A stretch of DNA of 64,000 nucleotides from Struthio camelus (taxonomy: Eukaryota > Chordata > Aves > Struthioniformes > Struthionidae), in contig NC_090981.1 in the NCBI RefSeq assembly GCF_040807025.1, forward strand, positions 45,065,317-45,129,316, in the 5' to 3' direction. The notes below the pieces were generated by a model. The model was given only the letters and a program-made list of their open reading frames with translations, was not told the DNA's origin and searched no databases. Numbering within the stretch: position 1 is the stretch's first letter; every line of letters starts with the position of its first letter. Below, piece after piece: positions 1 to 13,312 of this stretch. The translations under genes were made by a program, and so were the position numbers.

Positions 1-2880
1 CTATTTGATGGAGGAGCGTCCCTCGGCCATGAGCAGCTACGCTGATTGCCCATCTCTGAGCAGCTGCTCTGCAAACACACTGTGCGCTTGGGCCGGTGGA
101 AAGAGATGGCGTCCCGGGAAAAATGTTCTTTTGCTTAAAAAGATGAACTGCTACTTTGCACTGCTCTTGTAATGAAAAAAGCAGATCTATGAACTTCACT
201 GAGATGTGATGTTGCATCTAATAAGGAGAGAAGCACTATAGGCTCACTCACAAAATGGCTGAAATTATCTAACTGATCTTAAACTGAAATACAGCTGCTT
301 TGCCTGAGATACCTATGACAGGCCGTAAATATATGTCTGAAACTTCAGATGCTAATAATAGGAGCCCCACAGTACATGGTTTGCTATTGAATACTGCTCC
401 AGTTCCTGGGCATGTGGCAGTGAGGGACAGAGTAACATTTCAGGAGTGCTCTGTAGCTGTGGCACCGTCTCATGCTGGCCCCATAGTCTCTGATCAGTGA
501 GGCAGATAGCTGACCGCTATGCTATTTTTCCTCTCACATTTCATTACCCAACTATCTCCGGATACCACTGTTCTCAGCATATTTCCTGTTCGAAATAACT
601 GCAGCCCATACTTTCTAGGGTAAATAGGTGATATGCTTTTCTAACCACCAGTTTCATCCATTGCATGACTTAGGAGAGCTACCAGGAAGGACATCTCTAA
701 ATGGCTGTTTGCTGCCCTGGTCCCCCTTCACCCCTTACGTTATACGCTGCAGCTGTCTCATAAACTTTCCAACCTGCATCCTTGCAGTGACTGTGAAGCC
801 AGCTTCCCATCTTGGAGCAGGGAAACCACCAGAAAGCAGCTAGCCTTTACTGATCGGCTCCACCAGGGCTCTCCTACGGGAGTACTGTAAGACCTCAGGC
901 TGGTTCATGTGTATGGGGCCTTATCACCTCGGAGGGGTAAGTTGCAGGATCCGGCAGCCCCACAGACATTAAACGAAGCCACCCCTCTGCCTCCCCACAG
1001 CCAGAGGTGCAGCGTGGGCTCGTGGCAGCCCAGCAGGGCTTGCAAAGCCGGAGGAAAGCTGAGGCACAGTGCCACACGGCCCCGCGTGCCTGCTCGCCAG
1101 CCAGCAGCCGCTGCTCTCGGGGCTTCCTGAGCTGCAGCTTGCATCTGGGCCGCCGCATTTAACAGCCCCCAGCAAACCTACCTTCCATGAGTTTAACTAA
1201 TCCTTTTTTTTGAACCCATACGTACCTTTGGCCTCTAAAACATCCTGTGACAGAGCTCCCCATCTTAAGTGTGCATTGTGCAGAGAAGTGCTTCCTCTCG
1301 TTTGTTTTAATTGCACCTACTGCCTGACAGTTGCGTCAGGCATCTCAGACTGTGAGAGCAGAGTGAACAGTCATTCCCTGTCCATCTTCTCCAGACCGTT
1401 CATTATTTCTTTTATAACTTTTTATCATCTTCTTCACCCCCAAAGTTCCCATCTATGCTGAGCATAGCTTACTGGGACCGAAGAAAACAAGCCAAAAGCC
1501 TCAATTCGCTTGGACTCTAGTCCTTGCACTCTTCAATTTCTGCTTTGTTTACGCAGATATCCTAGTTATACATCATCCTCAAACACAAAAGAGTTGAAAA
1601 TGCGAGGCCAGCACTGCCACACTTACGTCTTCAGTGGGATTAACAGGACTGTTTGTATGTGTAACAAGTGTGACAGAGATTTCCAGACTGAAGCCTATTA
1701 AATCCCCATGCACACGTACACCCCACAAGGACACACCGCTCTGAAGTGCTCAGCGCTCCCCTTCGGGACCAGCTCTCCCGGAGGCCTGCTCCAGTCCAGA
1801 CACCAACGCCAAGCAGCCGGATCCCCTCCTGGCACGGCACGGCAAAGGTGGGACTCTTTGCCAAACTGAGCCAGAAGTAGCCCAACAGGAGTTTCTGCTC
1901 CCTCGGCCCTTTTTTAGTCTGGCCCTTATTCTAGGGCTCCCAACACAGCAAGCACCTTGACATCCTTGGTCCCAGCTATGTCTGCTGAAAAAGAGGCCCC
2001 GTATCTTTTCAAAATCTATTCCAGAGGAATTAACTATCAATCAGCTGTGAATTACAGCAGTATTACAAGGCGGGTAAAAAAGCAATTGAACAGCGGCAAC
2101 AAAGCATCGTTCCACAGCCACAGGACAGAAAGCAAGGAGCGCTCCGTCTAGCAGAAACAAAAGGGGAGTTCAGATAGGTGTAGCATAATTAGGAGGCATT
2201 CCCTTTCTGGTTAAAACAACTGTCATGGGGTTTTTATTGCTAAATATGCATTTGAAATCGAGCTTGGCACCTAAATTCCTGATTTCTTTTCTACTGTTTG
2301 AACCTCTAGTAAAATCACAAATATTATTATGGCCTCAATCTCTTGTTACAGGAGTAAGTGACACCAGAAATTCAGCGTGGCTTCACCATGAGGATAAGAG
2401 TGCATGTGTATATGTACACATACACATGCGCATAGGTATATATGTATGAATTAAGGGTAAGAGAGAAAATCCATTTAAAATAATTCAGAATCACAGATTC
2501 TGTGATCCTTACACATATCAAATTGCAAGAGGAAGATATTTTGTTTTGTGAACAGGAGTTAAGATCTAAGTAAAAAGCAGCAGGATGTTTTCAAACTGTA
2601 ACTGTGCCACTTTGAGCCCAACAAATTGAGGTGGTACCTGAAGCGTAGTTACACTAGACCAGCTACTTACACACAAAAGAGTGTTACATCTTGTGTTAAT
2701 TGTTAAATTGCAGCTCATTCAGCGATCACCCTCCAGCTGGGAATCCCCAGCGGTTTATTTTCCGTTGTTTGCACGTTTGCCACATCTTTGCCGTACTCAG
2801 CGCCATACTGCCACCTTTCAAGAACAAATCCTCCCTAAAAATAAGCAGCAGTGATCCCTTAATCAGAGCTCTAGGGGTGG
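1..2880. other. Intergenic, no gene recognised
   Basis: Reading both strands shows only short chance ORFs without recognisable domains, splice context or codon bias. A small TG/TA-rich inverted repeat lies at 2402-2429. A short stretch at 2488-2506 resembles two CR1-tail octamers placed head to head. I see no RNA gene or complete mobile element. Confidence 0.6.
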
Positions 2881-2929
2881 CTGAATTAGACGTATGAGGT
2901 TGGTGGCAGCGCAAGGGCAAGAGGCATCT

Positions 2930-3190
2930 GCTAGGGCTGAGGCCGGCGGCGCTGGCAGGGCAGCGGGGCGCTGCGGTTCCCACACAGCGGCCGAAGGCCG
3001 CGACGGAGGGCGCGTGGGGGTTGAGTGCCCCGGCGGCTCTCCCGGCACCCTGTCCCAGTGGCACTATCTAGCGGGCAGCCACCACTGGCACGTGTCCTGG
3101 CTAAGGGCCGTGCCACCAAGTGCCTGCCTTCCCCTCGGCTCGGCCAAGCTGCAGCTCCTCTGGTGGCTCACAGGCGGGCGGTGAAACGCT
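2930..3190. promoter_or_regulatory. CpG island candidate
   Basis: By eye I count about 26 CpG in roughly 310 bp (2881-3190) at about 65% GC, close to the number expected without CpG depletion, while the flanks are AT-rich and CpG-poor. Overlapping ORFs on both strands are the usual consequence of high GC and show no known domain. It could be an orphan island, a promoter of an unannotated non-coding transcript, or a GC-rich enhancer. Confidence 0.5.
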
Positions 3191-3199
3191 GATGGCAGA

Positions 3200-6100
3200 G
3201 GGAGCTGCCTGTGTATCAGATCCGTTGCACCCACCTTAGGATCATATTCTGAGGCGGACGTAGGCATCTGTTTTGGACAGGGTTATCCTATGCCTCACCT
3301 CTATGACTTAACAACGACCTAGCTAAAGTTGTGTTGAGGTGAATATAGTAAAGGAGAAGATCGCTGTACAGATCAGATAGCCATCATTAACTTAGAGAGA
3401 GATAATGGATAAGGTTAATAGCACTGCTGAGCTGAGCTAATTCAGTATGCTGAATTTAGATGAGATCTGCAGGCAAACTTCCTGAAGATCTTGCTTGGGC
3501 ATGGGGCTTTCATTCACATGTGGGGAGAGAAACCCACATCACAGCTCAGACCACAAGTGCTTGGACCTAAATTTCTGATTTAAGCCTAGTACTAATAGTA
3601 TTTTTCAGTTCAGGCTCTTCCCTCCCTCTTCCCACAAAGACTCTGACTCTGCATTCTCCATACGCTCCCCTCTCCCTGCCTGTTTTATAACATGCACATA
3701 GGAGAAGCTCCTTAAACATTTCCCATCGCTTCAGCACATAGCAGAACAGATTAATCTCTCAAAGACATGGCCTGTAATGAAGCTAGCAGACCAAGGTAAT
3801 GTAAATGCCCGTGATCAGGAGCAGTAGTGAAGACTGCGAATATCACAGTCTACTGATTTATGATCACTCTGGTTGACCTTGCTAAGATTTTTAGAAATAC
3901 ATATTAGTTTAGGCAAATCTCAACCTGTCGTCTAGCCAAATTTTCCTCACAGGACAGCAGGTCTAAACAGGCATTATTTACTACTGTTTGGTTCCCAGTG
4001 AATCATTCAGTGCAATTTTCAAATGCTCACTAATAATGTGTTGGACCAAAGTAATAACTCCCTGTGGACAGCAAAGAAATAAAGTGCTTTACAGTTCTAT
4101 CCCACCTTCCACCAAGAGATAATCCGGCACTTTATGAACTCATGAATTTAACTTCACTGCCTATGAGGCCTGGGGAGAAAAAGAAAAAAAAAAAAAAAAA
4201 AACGCCTGAGATTCACCTCTAACACAGAACTGTAACTTACTTGTAAAAGTATAATATAAACACATTTAAAATTCAGATTTTTTCCATTACCATTTCTCTC
4301 ATCACTAAATTAAATTGCAAAATATATTCCAGGATGATAAGATAAATTTAAGTAGTTAAGAGGCTTACTAAAACTGAGCCTGACAGAGTATGGAGTCACC
4401 TTGATCCATTTCCAAAGATAGGGCATACTATCTCTGGAGTAATATTCTTACTTCAAGATGTGTTTCCTGTTATTCACTACAAAACCATTGAAACAGTTGT
4501 ATATGGCATAACATGATATGAAGCAGTAATATTGCAGCAGTTTAAATGTAAGCAGTCTCTCTTTTCAATGGGAAACCATAGTTCAGCCACCTTTGGGTCA
4601 GTGAATGTCGCGAACATCTTAATACCCAAATTATGAGCACTATGGTTCAACAAAAAATCTCAGCTAAAAACCTGTTTGCCTTCCAGGAGAAGCCTGGGGG
4701 TGATTTAAATCATTTCCACCAAAGTGATCAGTATTCCACATGACACTTCACAAAGGAATTAAAGAAAATCAATTTCCTTCAGCCCTTCCTATTTCTGTGC
4801 TTTGTTATGAGTCAATGACAGCTCAAGTTGTTTGCATCATTAATGAGCTCTTTCAGCACATCATACCTCAAACACTGCACAAGATCTCTCTCGGGATGGA
4901 TAAAACAAACTCACTAAGTTCAGACGTCCAGACCTCAGAGCGAGAATTAGGCTGCTCGGCTGCATTTCACCTCCCATACATGCATACACACATGCCCTTT
5001 TTGATCTGGATTGTATTATGCAGTATAACGTTTTTAGCTAGGTCTTTGAGATCAACTGCATTGATAGAAAATGCTCCTGACTCCAAAGAACCAAGAAAAA
5101 CAAAGGCATGAATGTGTGATAGTCATCGTAAACCTGGGAGGCAGAGCCTGAAGACGAAGGGAGGCAGGTGTGCTGCTCTTCCAGAAACGCCATGTGGACT
5201 CCAAGGTATTCCATGGCTGCTCTTTTTCACTATAGTAGCAACATTTACTCCAGAATTGCAAGGCTTGGTCTGGGAGGTCTCCAACCTAAAACTGTAATTT
5301 TAGCACAACAATTGTTAGCAAATTTCACTGCAGAGATGTGAAGGAAAAAAAAGCAATATTTATGGAGAGGTTGTTACTCATGCTCACTGCCTCTTACAAC
5401 AACTAAATAATAACCTTGCTAAGAGGTTTCTCTTACTGTGATACACTGCCTAGTGGAAATTCACGTGTGACAGGACCAACGCCTATCGGCCAGCCTGCTT
5501 GCTCAACAGCATGTTCCATGAGCTAGAAGAGCCTCCTGCTGACTGACTGGCATGAGAGTCACAGAATTTCTTCAAATTTGTTGTTTCTCACTGAGAGAAA
5601 ACTATAGTTTTATTCACATTCCTCTGCAGCCTCACGCTATCTTTAGGTCAGAGTCCAAGATCCTCCTGCTTCTTGTCTTGCACATGGCTCCTCTCCTGCA
5701 ACGTGCTGCTTCCTCTTAATCTTTGAAGAGAGCTTGCTGTGTCTCTGATTACTTTGCCAATCAAAAGTTCACTGTCACGCTCTTACAAAATATGCTCTTT
5801 TGAGTTCAAGTGCCTCCCTAGAACATCTTAGTCTTTATGTCCAATAGCAACTGACCTTCCTTGTGTAGTATTGGGGAAATTTATAATATTTAAGCCTCAG
5901 GACTCTGACATACAAACTCTGACAAAAGATCCTGCAACAATTTATGGCCTCCCTGCTCTGCCACTACCAGTCCAACTCAATCCTTTGGTCGAAGAGCAGC
6001 ACACGCTGGAGCGTAGACCACAGCAGCTGAAACGCATGAACACTTCTCCTTGCCACATCGGGTCCATAAGCTCCAGCCACGGGACAATAAGGTCCCTGTG

Positions 6101-6950
6101 CCATGGCCTGGGGCGTCCGGCAACACTCCCAGAGCAGGGCTTGCCAGTAAGCCAGGGAACGCTGGTTTTGCCCAAACTGCAGCTTCCCCACTGCTCTACC
6201 ACAGCTAGGCTGTTCGGTTGGTTGATAATTTTTTCCTCTCACTTGAAGGCAGACTCTCTGGTGCCATGACCCCTTCTTTGGCACAGGGAGTGTACAGTAG
6301 GAGTACAGTAGGTGGAATGAAAAGCACTTCAATATATAGAAAGTTCAAACAACATTCACAAGTTGTGTCTAAATAACTTGTTCGAATCCTCACCTTGTCA
6401 CAGAGAACAAGCATAAGAAGTAACTCAGGCAAAGTGCTCAAGCTGCTCTAAGCGAAAGCAGTTCACTCTGCTGAGCACCACAGCAGGTCTAAATGTGACC
6501 ATGTGCGCTCGGTGCAGGCTCCCAGCACACTTGTCCTCTCCAAGGCTGAGTTACTAATTCCCCTTTTAGGCACTAGGCCAGGTCTCCTGCTCATGTCACT
6601 TGGTTCCCTTGACTGAAGGCGTCAGTTCAGCTTGTCCTATCTCAGCTGAACTTTCCTTCTGGACCTGATTCACCACACTTTTGTACCAACACTGTGGCAG
6701 AACAGCGTGTCATGCATGTGTAAAACTGATGAATAAAAAGGGTAAATGAGGCCCTCCAGATCCAACAATAATTTAATCAGGGTATGGGATTATCAGCTCT
6801 ACCTCAGTGTTTGGTGTTTGTGTTGCTGTTTATGCAAGCCAATTTTTTTGTTGTTGTTATTAGAAATATACAATGAAAAAATATTTGTGAAAATCCCATT
6901 TTACTGAAGGAGGGGCTGTCAGCAATGACGGAAGCAACAATTGGCCCCTA
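3200..6950. other. Intergenic, no gene recognised
   Basis: AT-rich sequence with no supported exon. It contains an A-rich tract at 4176-4202. The longest ORFs (4740-5111 + and 5871-6269 +) have no recognisable domain and no coding-like context, so I treat them as chance ORFs. Confidence 0.6.
4176..4202. repeat. Poly(A)-rich tract
   Basis: A run of 19 A preceded by short A-rich runs. No retrocopy or target-site duplication is visible next to it, so I call it only a homopolymer tract. Confidence 0.85.
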
Positions 6951-6954
6951 ACCA

Positions 6955-7230
6955 TTCAACAGGAGCTTTACAATATAAATACTTCTTAGATAAAGACTCA
7001 TACTTAAGAAAAAGGCCTTGCTTGCTGGTGCTTGAGCTAATGCACTTCATTACAGAAGCCTGACCATCCCGTTAATTGGCTAGACAATGCAGTCATTAAA
7101 ATAAATGAGCTACACTTTTGCAGGGCTGGCAATTCAGAAAACCATGCTACCCTATTATCTTACGGTAAATAACAGACTGTAAATAATGCAGACATGTAAT
7201 TAGGCCAACTAACCAATAAAACAAAAAAAA
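6955..7230. promoter_or_regulatory. Candidate conserved non-coding element
   Basis: AT-rich unique sequence with closely packed motifs known from vertebrate developmental enhancers: homeodomain TAAT-type cores (around 7071-7075 and 7196-7201), two forkhead-like GTAAATA cores (around 7164-7170 and 7179-7185) and a CCAATAAAA stretch at about 7211. The motifs are visible. That the block is conserved or active is inference, and such motifs also arise by chance in AT-rich DNA. Confidence 0.3.
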
Positions 7231-10200
7231 AAGAAGTTTAAGGATTTCCTTGTTTCTCCCCTTCCCCAAAATAAGTTATCTATCAGATTTTCCACGGGCT
7301 CTCCAACCAGCCCTCCAGCATGACTTGGATGAAAGAGTCTCTCAAACACTGCAATTAGATAGATTAAAGGTTTTAATGCCTTTTCTTCATGAAATGACTA
7401 GATTAAATGCACATCCAAGGGAACACAGATATTCATGTATAGGATCCTCCTACCATCTTTACAGTTTATCATTTGGCTGCTATAAAAAGGAGGTGAGGCA
7501 GGCTGCATCCTTCAAGGCAATCTATGTAATTTAAATGATATTAGATACTTACAATCAGAAGATGCAGACCTAACCTAGATGTATAATAAACTCAAAATGC
7601 AAAAATTGAACAGGGCCCAAATATCAGCCGTGCGTGGAGAATTAACTGAACATGTACTGAAATTAAGCAGAACATGCACTGTGTTCAGGGAGCCTGCAAG
7701 CCTCTGCATGCTAGTCTCGTCCCGTGCACACAGCTTCCATGTTCCTCCTCTGTGTAAAAAGGCGTTTGGATGCCTCTTTACTGGCCAAATATCAGCACTG
7801 AGATAGAGCAAAGGCCCCAGGTCAGGAAACACTCAGTTCGTCTGGGGGAGGTGTTTGCCCAGCAGTTGCACACCTGCTGACATCTGCTAGGAACAAGATT
7901 GTCTCAAATCTCAAATTTCAGTCCAAGAGCCCCTACTGCCCCAGCTGAAGTGCTAAAATGATATTAGCAGAACTCTGTGCCAAAGAGGCAGATATTTGGA
8001 CGAGAGCTGTTTTTGAAGCATTTTAGCACGAAAGGTTCACACAGTGAAGGAAACCTGACAGTAACCCAGTACAAACAACTCAGTTTGGGAAACATGCCTT
8101 CCATGGATACATGGTCGATGTCCAGGATTACCACGTGCTCTGGTGAAGGTAAGAACACCCTTTAAAGCCATTATCTGTGACTTTGAGATATCCTCCTGCT
8201 ACGTACCGTTTGCTATTTGCTATATGGATCTACCACCGGCACATCAGCGTCTACTTTTTTGCTTTATCTACCAGGCTCATTAGTTAGAAACTACAGCGAT
8301 TTGTGTGAATACTGAGAAGTAATTTAAGGCCTCCTGTACAGAGGAGGGTTTAAGAAACCCTTTTTCACCAGCTCTTCTGAACTTGGCTCTTTTCCTTCTT
8401 TTTAATCAGACAAAACACAGATCCAAGAGATATGTGCTGTTTGGGTAATAAAAATTCTCTGGATGAAGCACTTGAGGCAACATGTGCATGACTAGGAAAT
8501 GATGGGCAGGCATATAAATATGCATGAGCGTATATTCAGACTCCATTTTTCATATCCTGTGCATGAGCATCACCAGCACAAGGTGGGGGGGGGAAAGAAA
8601 ACAGGGATATGAGGACCCTTTTTACTGTCTTGCTTTTCACTATCTCTTTTGCCCTGATGGAGGGACATCCAGCCTGTGTTCTTGGAAACATATTTATTTG
8701 AGAGCACTAAGCCACCCTGAAATGTTCTCCTATCACTTAATAAGATGATTATCCATATACTATCCTTTGCAAATGAAAAAAGCCTACATAATGATGCATG
8801 TAATATTCTCATTTCTTTGTTGAAAAAAAGGCTTCTGGGAAGTATCAGAAATGCACATCATATCCCTGAATTCTAGGAAAATACATTAGTCTGATTTAGC
8901 TGAAATTTGTCTAACAATGTATAGAGGCAAATACCTCACAACTGAAAGCACATTTTAAAAGATCACAGAGACTTATTTATTCCAGCAGAGGTCAGGAATA
9001 AATTATGTTCCAAAACATGTGTTCCTTACCTGCTTGTTTCGTAGCCTATGAATAGATGACATGCAGAACTAAAACCTCTCGTTTCCTGTCAAAAAGAACC
9101 TCATTTACACAGCAAACCTCATTTATAGGTCTTTAAGCACAATCAAGTTGGACAAGCACATCTCTCCCAATTTACTTTCTGGAAAGGCAATGATGTCCTG
9201 GAGGCTGTACAAGACTGTATGCAGCAACTGCTGATCAAGCCTTTATACACATAGATTATGCCATTTTGATAGCATTTGCTGAAAGATCCTAATGGCTGCC
9301 AGGAGGGGAATTTCAGAACCAAAGACAATAACAGACCTCATTAAAACACTGGATTTGCCATGCTCATTTTAGGTTCAGTTGACAGAGCAATGAAACCACT
9401 TTCTATATAATAAAAAACATCTTTCAAGCTGCCTCACAAGGCAGGTTAGAGCTAAGCCATTTTGCCTGAGAGCTTTTCACTCATTGCAAAAGAAGAGGCT
9501 GGAATATTAGTTTTGCAGGATTTGGATTTTGGAGACACAAAGTCAGGTGAAGAAGTGAGCCCAGTAGAGAGACTGGGCTTTCTGAACGTGTAACTCATTG
9601 GAGTTACAGCCTTTGGATATAGAATTAAGAACCTGTCGTGTATTTTTTCTATTTTGTTCAAGAAACAAATACATTTTTCATTAACTAAGTGATACCAAGA
9701 ACAAGCACAATTCATAACACAGTCTCCGTATGCCTGATTTATAACCCTGTAACTTCTCTCCTTTTATAAATTGTGTTTTGTTTCCAGTGTTTCCAAAATT
9801 TCTGAAGAAGCTAACATAGCTGGTTTCCAACTCGGCATAAAACAAAAGTCCAGCACATCTAGGAAAATATGACAGACTTATGTGACAAAGATACTCCAGC
9901 AATGAGCTTGTGGGACTCTTGAGACTATTGTTTCAGACTTTGTCCTAGTGCTAAAAATGGGTGCTTGCCAGCATAAAGGCTGAGAAGAAAATCAAAAAGT
10001 CTATCAGTAACTGAGAGATAAAAACCAATGACAGTGAACATGAATGATAGAGCTTCAGAGAGATGGAGGAAAAGAAAGGGCATTTACAGTATTTACACAT
10101 AAAATATGCACAAATACATACCTTCCTGCTGTGGTAGAGCATACAAGTATTGCTAACAGTAAGCAAATCCATCTTTTAAATTGTATCGCTGCTGATTTAT

Positions 10201-10333
10201 CAAAGGATCACACTTCTCTTGCATGACACGCCAGGGAACTGAGGGAAAGAATGGGAACAGATGAATAAACATCACCTTTTAATTTTTTTTCCATAGGAGC
10301 TGTAGCAGGCCATTATTGCAATACGTAGTTCTT

Positions 10334-10354
10334 AAAAAAAAAAAAAAAAAAAAA
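10334..10354. repeat. Poly(A) tract
   Basis: An uninterrupted run of 21 A with no recognisable retroposed sequence immediately upstream. Confidence 0.9.
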
Positions 10355-13260
10355 GCAAGATTTAAAGCTCTTCCATTCAATCCTAAGAAACCGTTCCACA
10401 CCTTCACTGTTTCTCTGTATGATTATTCCTTGATTTTCAAGGCTCAGAAGAAGCAAAATTATGTTTGCTGTTCCATTTCTGTTCCAGGTGGCCCATTATT
10501 TCTCCTTTCTTTTCACATTTATTTTTTTCTGCAATTTATATAGATTATGTATATGTCCAAGTTGTCTTTATCAGCACTCTAAAACCTTCATGTTCTCCTC
10601 ATCGAAATCCCATGTAAGTCATTTATTCTCTGTTTTTCTATTTATAAATTCTTGCACTGAAGTTCTGGAATGTTTATTTGTTTATCAAGATTTGGAGAAT
10701 GAATTGGGGTTGTTTTGGCATGGTTATTTCGCTTGTTGTTAAGTCTACAGAACATCTTACAGGTAGCTTGTTTGTTGTTTTTCTGTTAAATGCTTCCATT
10801 CTTTTTACCTGAGTGTTATGTCACCTATCTAAGGAGCCACACCGCTGCTGAATGAAACATGCTATCATACTCCTTTCAAGTACTTATAAGAACTTTCCAA
10901 CATGAATTAGATGCTAGTACAGACAAGGCCACCATTCATTTGTTGCAGTTACAACTGGTAAGCAGTTATCAAGGATTCTTTCCCCTTTCTGTTTTGAGGA
11001 GTTTGTGTTTCTGTTTTCAATATATCCTAAACATGTAAAGGTGCAAGATCTACTCTGGGCATTTGCCCGTTGTGCTTTTGAATACCACTAAATACGAGCC
11101 TGTGTACACACTTTTAAAAACTTGAGTTCTACATCTATTCCGCATGTGCAAAAATAATAACGAAACGGACAGTATTTTATATCAGATTGAATGCTTGTAT
11201 ACAGCTATTGACAGAGGTCGTCTCATTAAGTAATGTCTTCTCCCTCAAATAACAAACCCAATCAACAGCTGAGGTGTAGGTGCTCATAAACCTCAGGAGC
11301 CCTCCAGACAACTGCTTCTTTTACATAGGAGTTTCATTTCTTGAGCACTTTGCATGTACTAATCACACAAAACTTGCAAGTACGACCATTCTTAAGCCCT
11401 GATACACAACTATGGTCAGATTCAGACCTATATAGCATCAGTTATTAGTCTGTCATAAATTCCACCTGTTGTGCCAGAACTTCCTCTGCCCGAGAGAAAT
11501 CATCCACCACCCCAGCAAAAATATAATACCAACTCTATCCAGAGAAAAAAAGTTTTGAGTCATCTCCCTGATATACTCAGCAGCTGTGCTCTGTTCTGAT
11601 TCTGAAATTCTCCAATTGCCAAGAAAAAGCCAGGATAAAATGAAGAGCCTCCGTGTGGTTAGGATACAGAGTTGTGATCATCAGTAATATCTGGCCATGT
11701 ATCATGGTGCCTTTTTTCAAGGATATTCAAAGTGTGCTGTACCTGTAAGGACTGTAAGTATTAGAAAGACCAGGTATGGTAGTTGGGTGGGAGAAGCAAT
11801 CCACATGTGGATATGCATGCCCTCCCTCTAGCTGTTCCTTCTTCTGCTCCCTTTCCTGCTGCACAGTCTTTGCAGTCTTGGAGGAATTCCTGTAGACAGC
11901 ACACATGGCTGGTGTGATCCAGGGAGCCCACACAGGGATCAGAAAAGAGCGGGAAAGAGAGAAAGCACACGGTCTGAAATAAAAGCGTTGAGCCTGGTTT
12001 GTACAGACTGAAACGGTCATATTTCTGCTTAAGCGTGCCTCAGCCAACACAGCTGAACTGCAAAGATCTGTACAGGTCGTGAAAATACCATCGCTTTTAA
12101 CGTTAGCCATGATAATATTATAATAATAGCATAATAATAATAATGAATATGGATTCACTATTCATAGATCTGCACTAAAATCCTTCACCTACAAATACTT
12201 ATTCCATTTTAAGTGGTGCCAGCTACTCATTAAGGAAACAGGCATTATACCACATGAACTAGTTGACCATGATGCAAATGACTGAGATGACCAGCGCTTA
12301 GACAGTCCGCCCTCTGAAAATGTAATGCTCCACACTGTACACCAAACCTCAGCAGGGGAAATTAGGGCAGTCCCTCCACAAAACAAAGGCAAAGGCTGAT
12401 GGAGGCAGAAGGCACAGGGAAAGTTAAGAGTAAGCTTTGCTTTTGCCTAGCATTAAAGTCTCCTCACCTCTTGCCAGTCCAAAACCTTTTTCTATCTACT
12501 GGAAGGCAAAGAGAGTCCAGGGTCCCAGACCTGCTGTCCTGTTTCATTACCTGTATCAACATCTTGAGCTCCTGCGACCCCTGGGAATCCAGTCTTGTGG
12601 GCCTGGGAAGCAGCATGAAGTCTGCTCTAGCGTTCATGCAATGCCATACACAACACTTGAAAGCTCTGCATTTAAAAGCAGGCTTCACCTCAAATATACA
12701 TGAGTTGTATTCTCCCATTTTTACACTGTCTCCATGTTCAATCTCAGTGCACACAACGAGCTGTGGGGTATAAAAGTCTCAAGAGACCTCAGCTGGCAGA
12801 CTAATGTAGAGATCAAATTTACACCTTAGAATGATTGAAGAGAGAGGATTGTTGTAGTTTCGCTGGGAATACCAGAAAGGCCTAGGGCAGCTCAAAATGT
12901 GAGATCAGAGCCATCAGGGAGCAATAATATAAGCCTAGGAAACTGGAGAAGGAAGACAGAAGTGGCTTAGGAGTGAAGGCAATACATCAAAGAGATGACT
13001 TGCGAATGAAAAAAGTCAGATCCAAGACTAATTGAGTAGAAGGAAGAGCTGACAGACACAAAGACTGAAGCAAGGCTGTTTTTCTTTGCTGTCTGCTGTT
13101 CAATCTAGACTGTGCCTGCAGTAGTTACCATGGTCATCTCAGTGATATTACCAGCAAGGCACTGGAGGAGATGGTGGCATTGATAAGCAAAACGATTATA
13201 TCAGAGGTACTGTTCATTAGACTGTGCTGTCTCCTCTGCAACTGAGATGGCACTGTCATT

Positions 13261-13312
13261 ACCAGTCTGTCCTCTTCCACCATTGTACCAGTCTATCTTC
13301 TTCCACCATCCA
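13261..13312. repeat. Imperfect 26-bp tandem duplication
   Basis: Two adjacent copies start with ACCAGTCT and share the core CTTCCACCAT. They differ at two internal positions and at the last few bases. It is a simple local duplication with no gene assigned. Confidence 0.75.

Noticed and set aside
6378-6395. B-box-like GTTCGAATCC suggesting a tRNA or tRNA-derived SINE
   Set aside because: No A box at the right distance and no cloverleaf can be folded around it.
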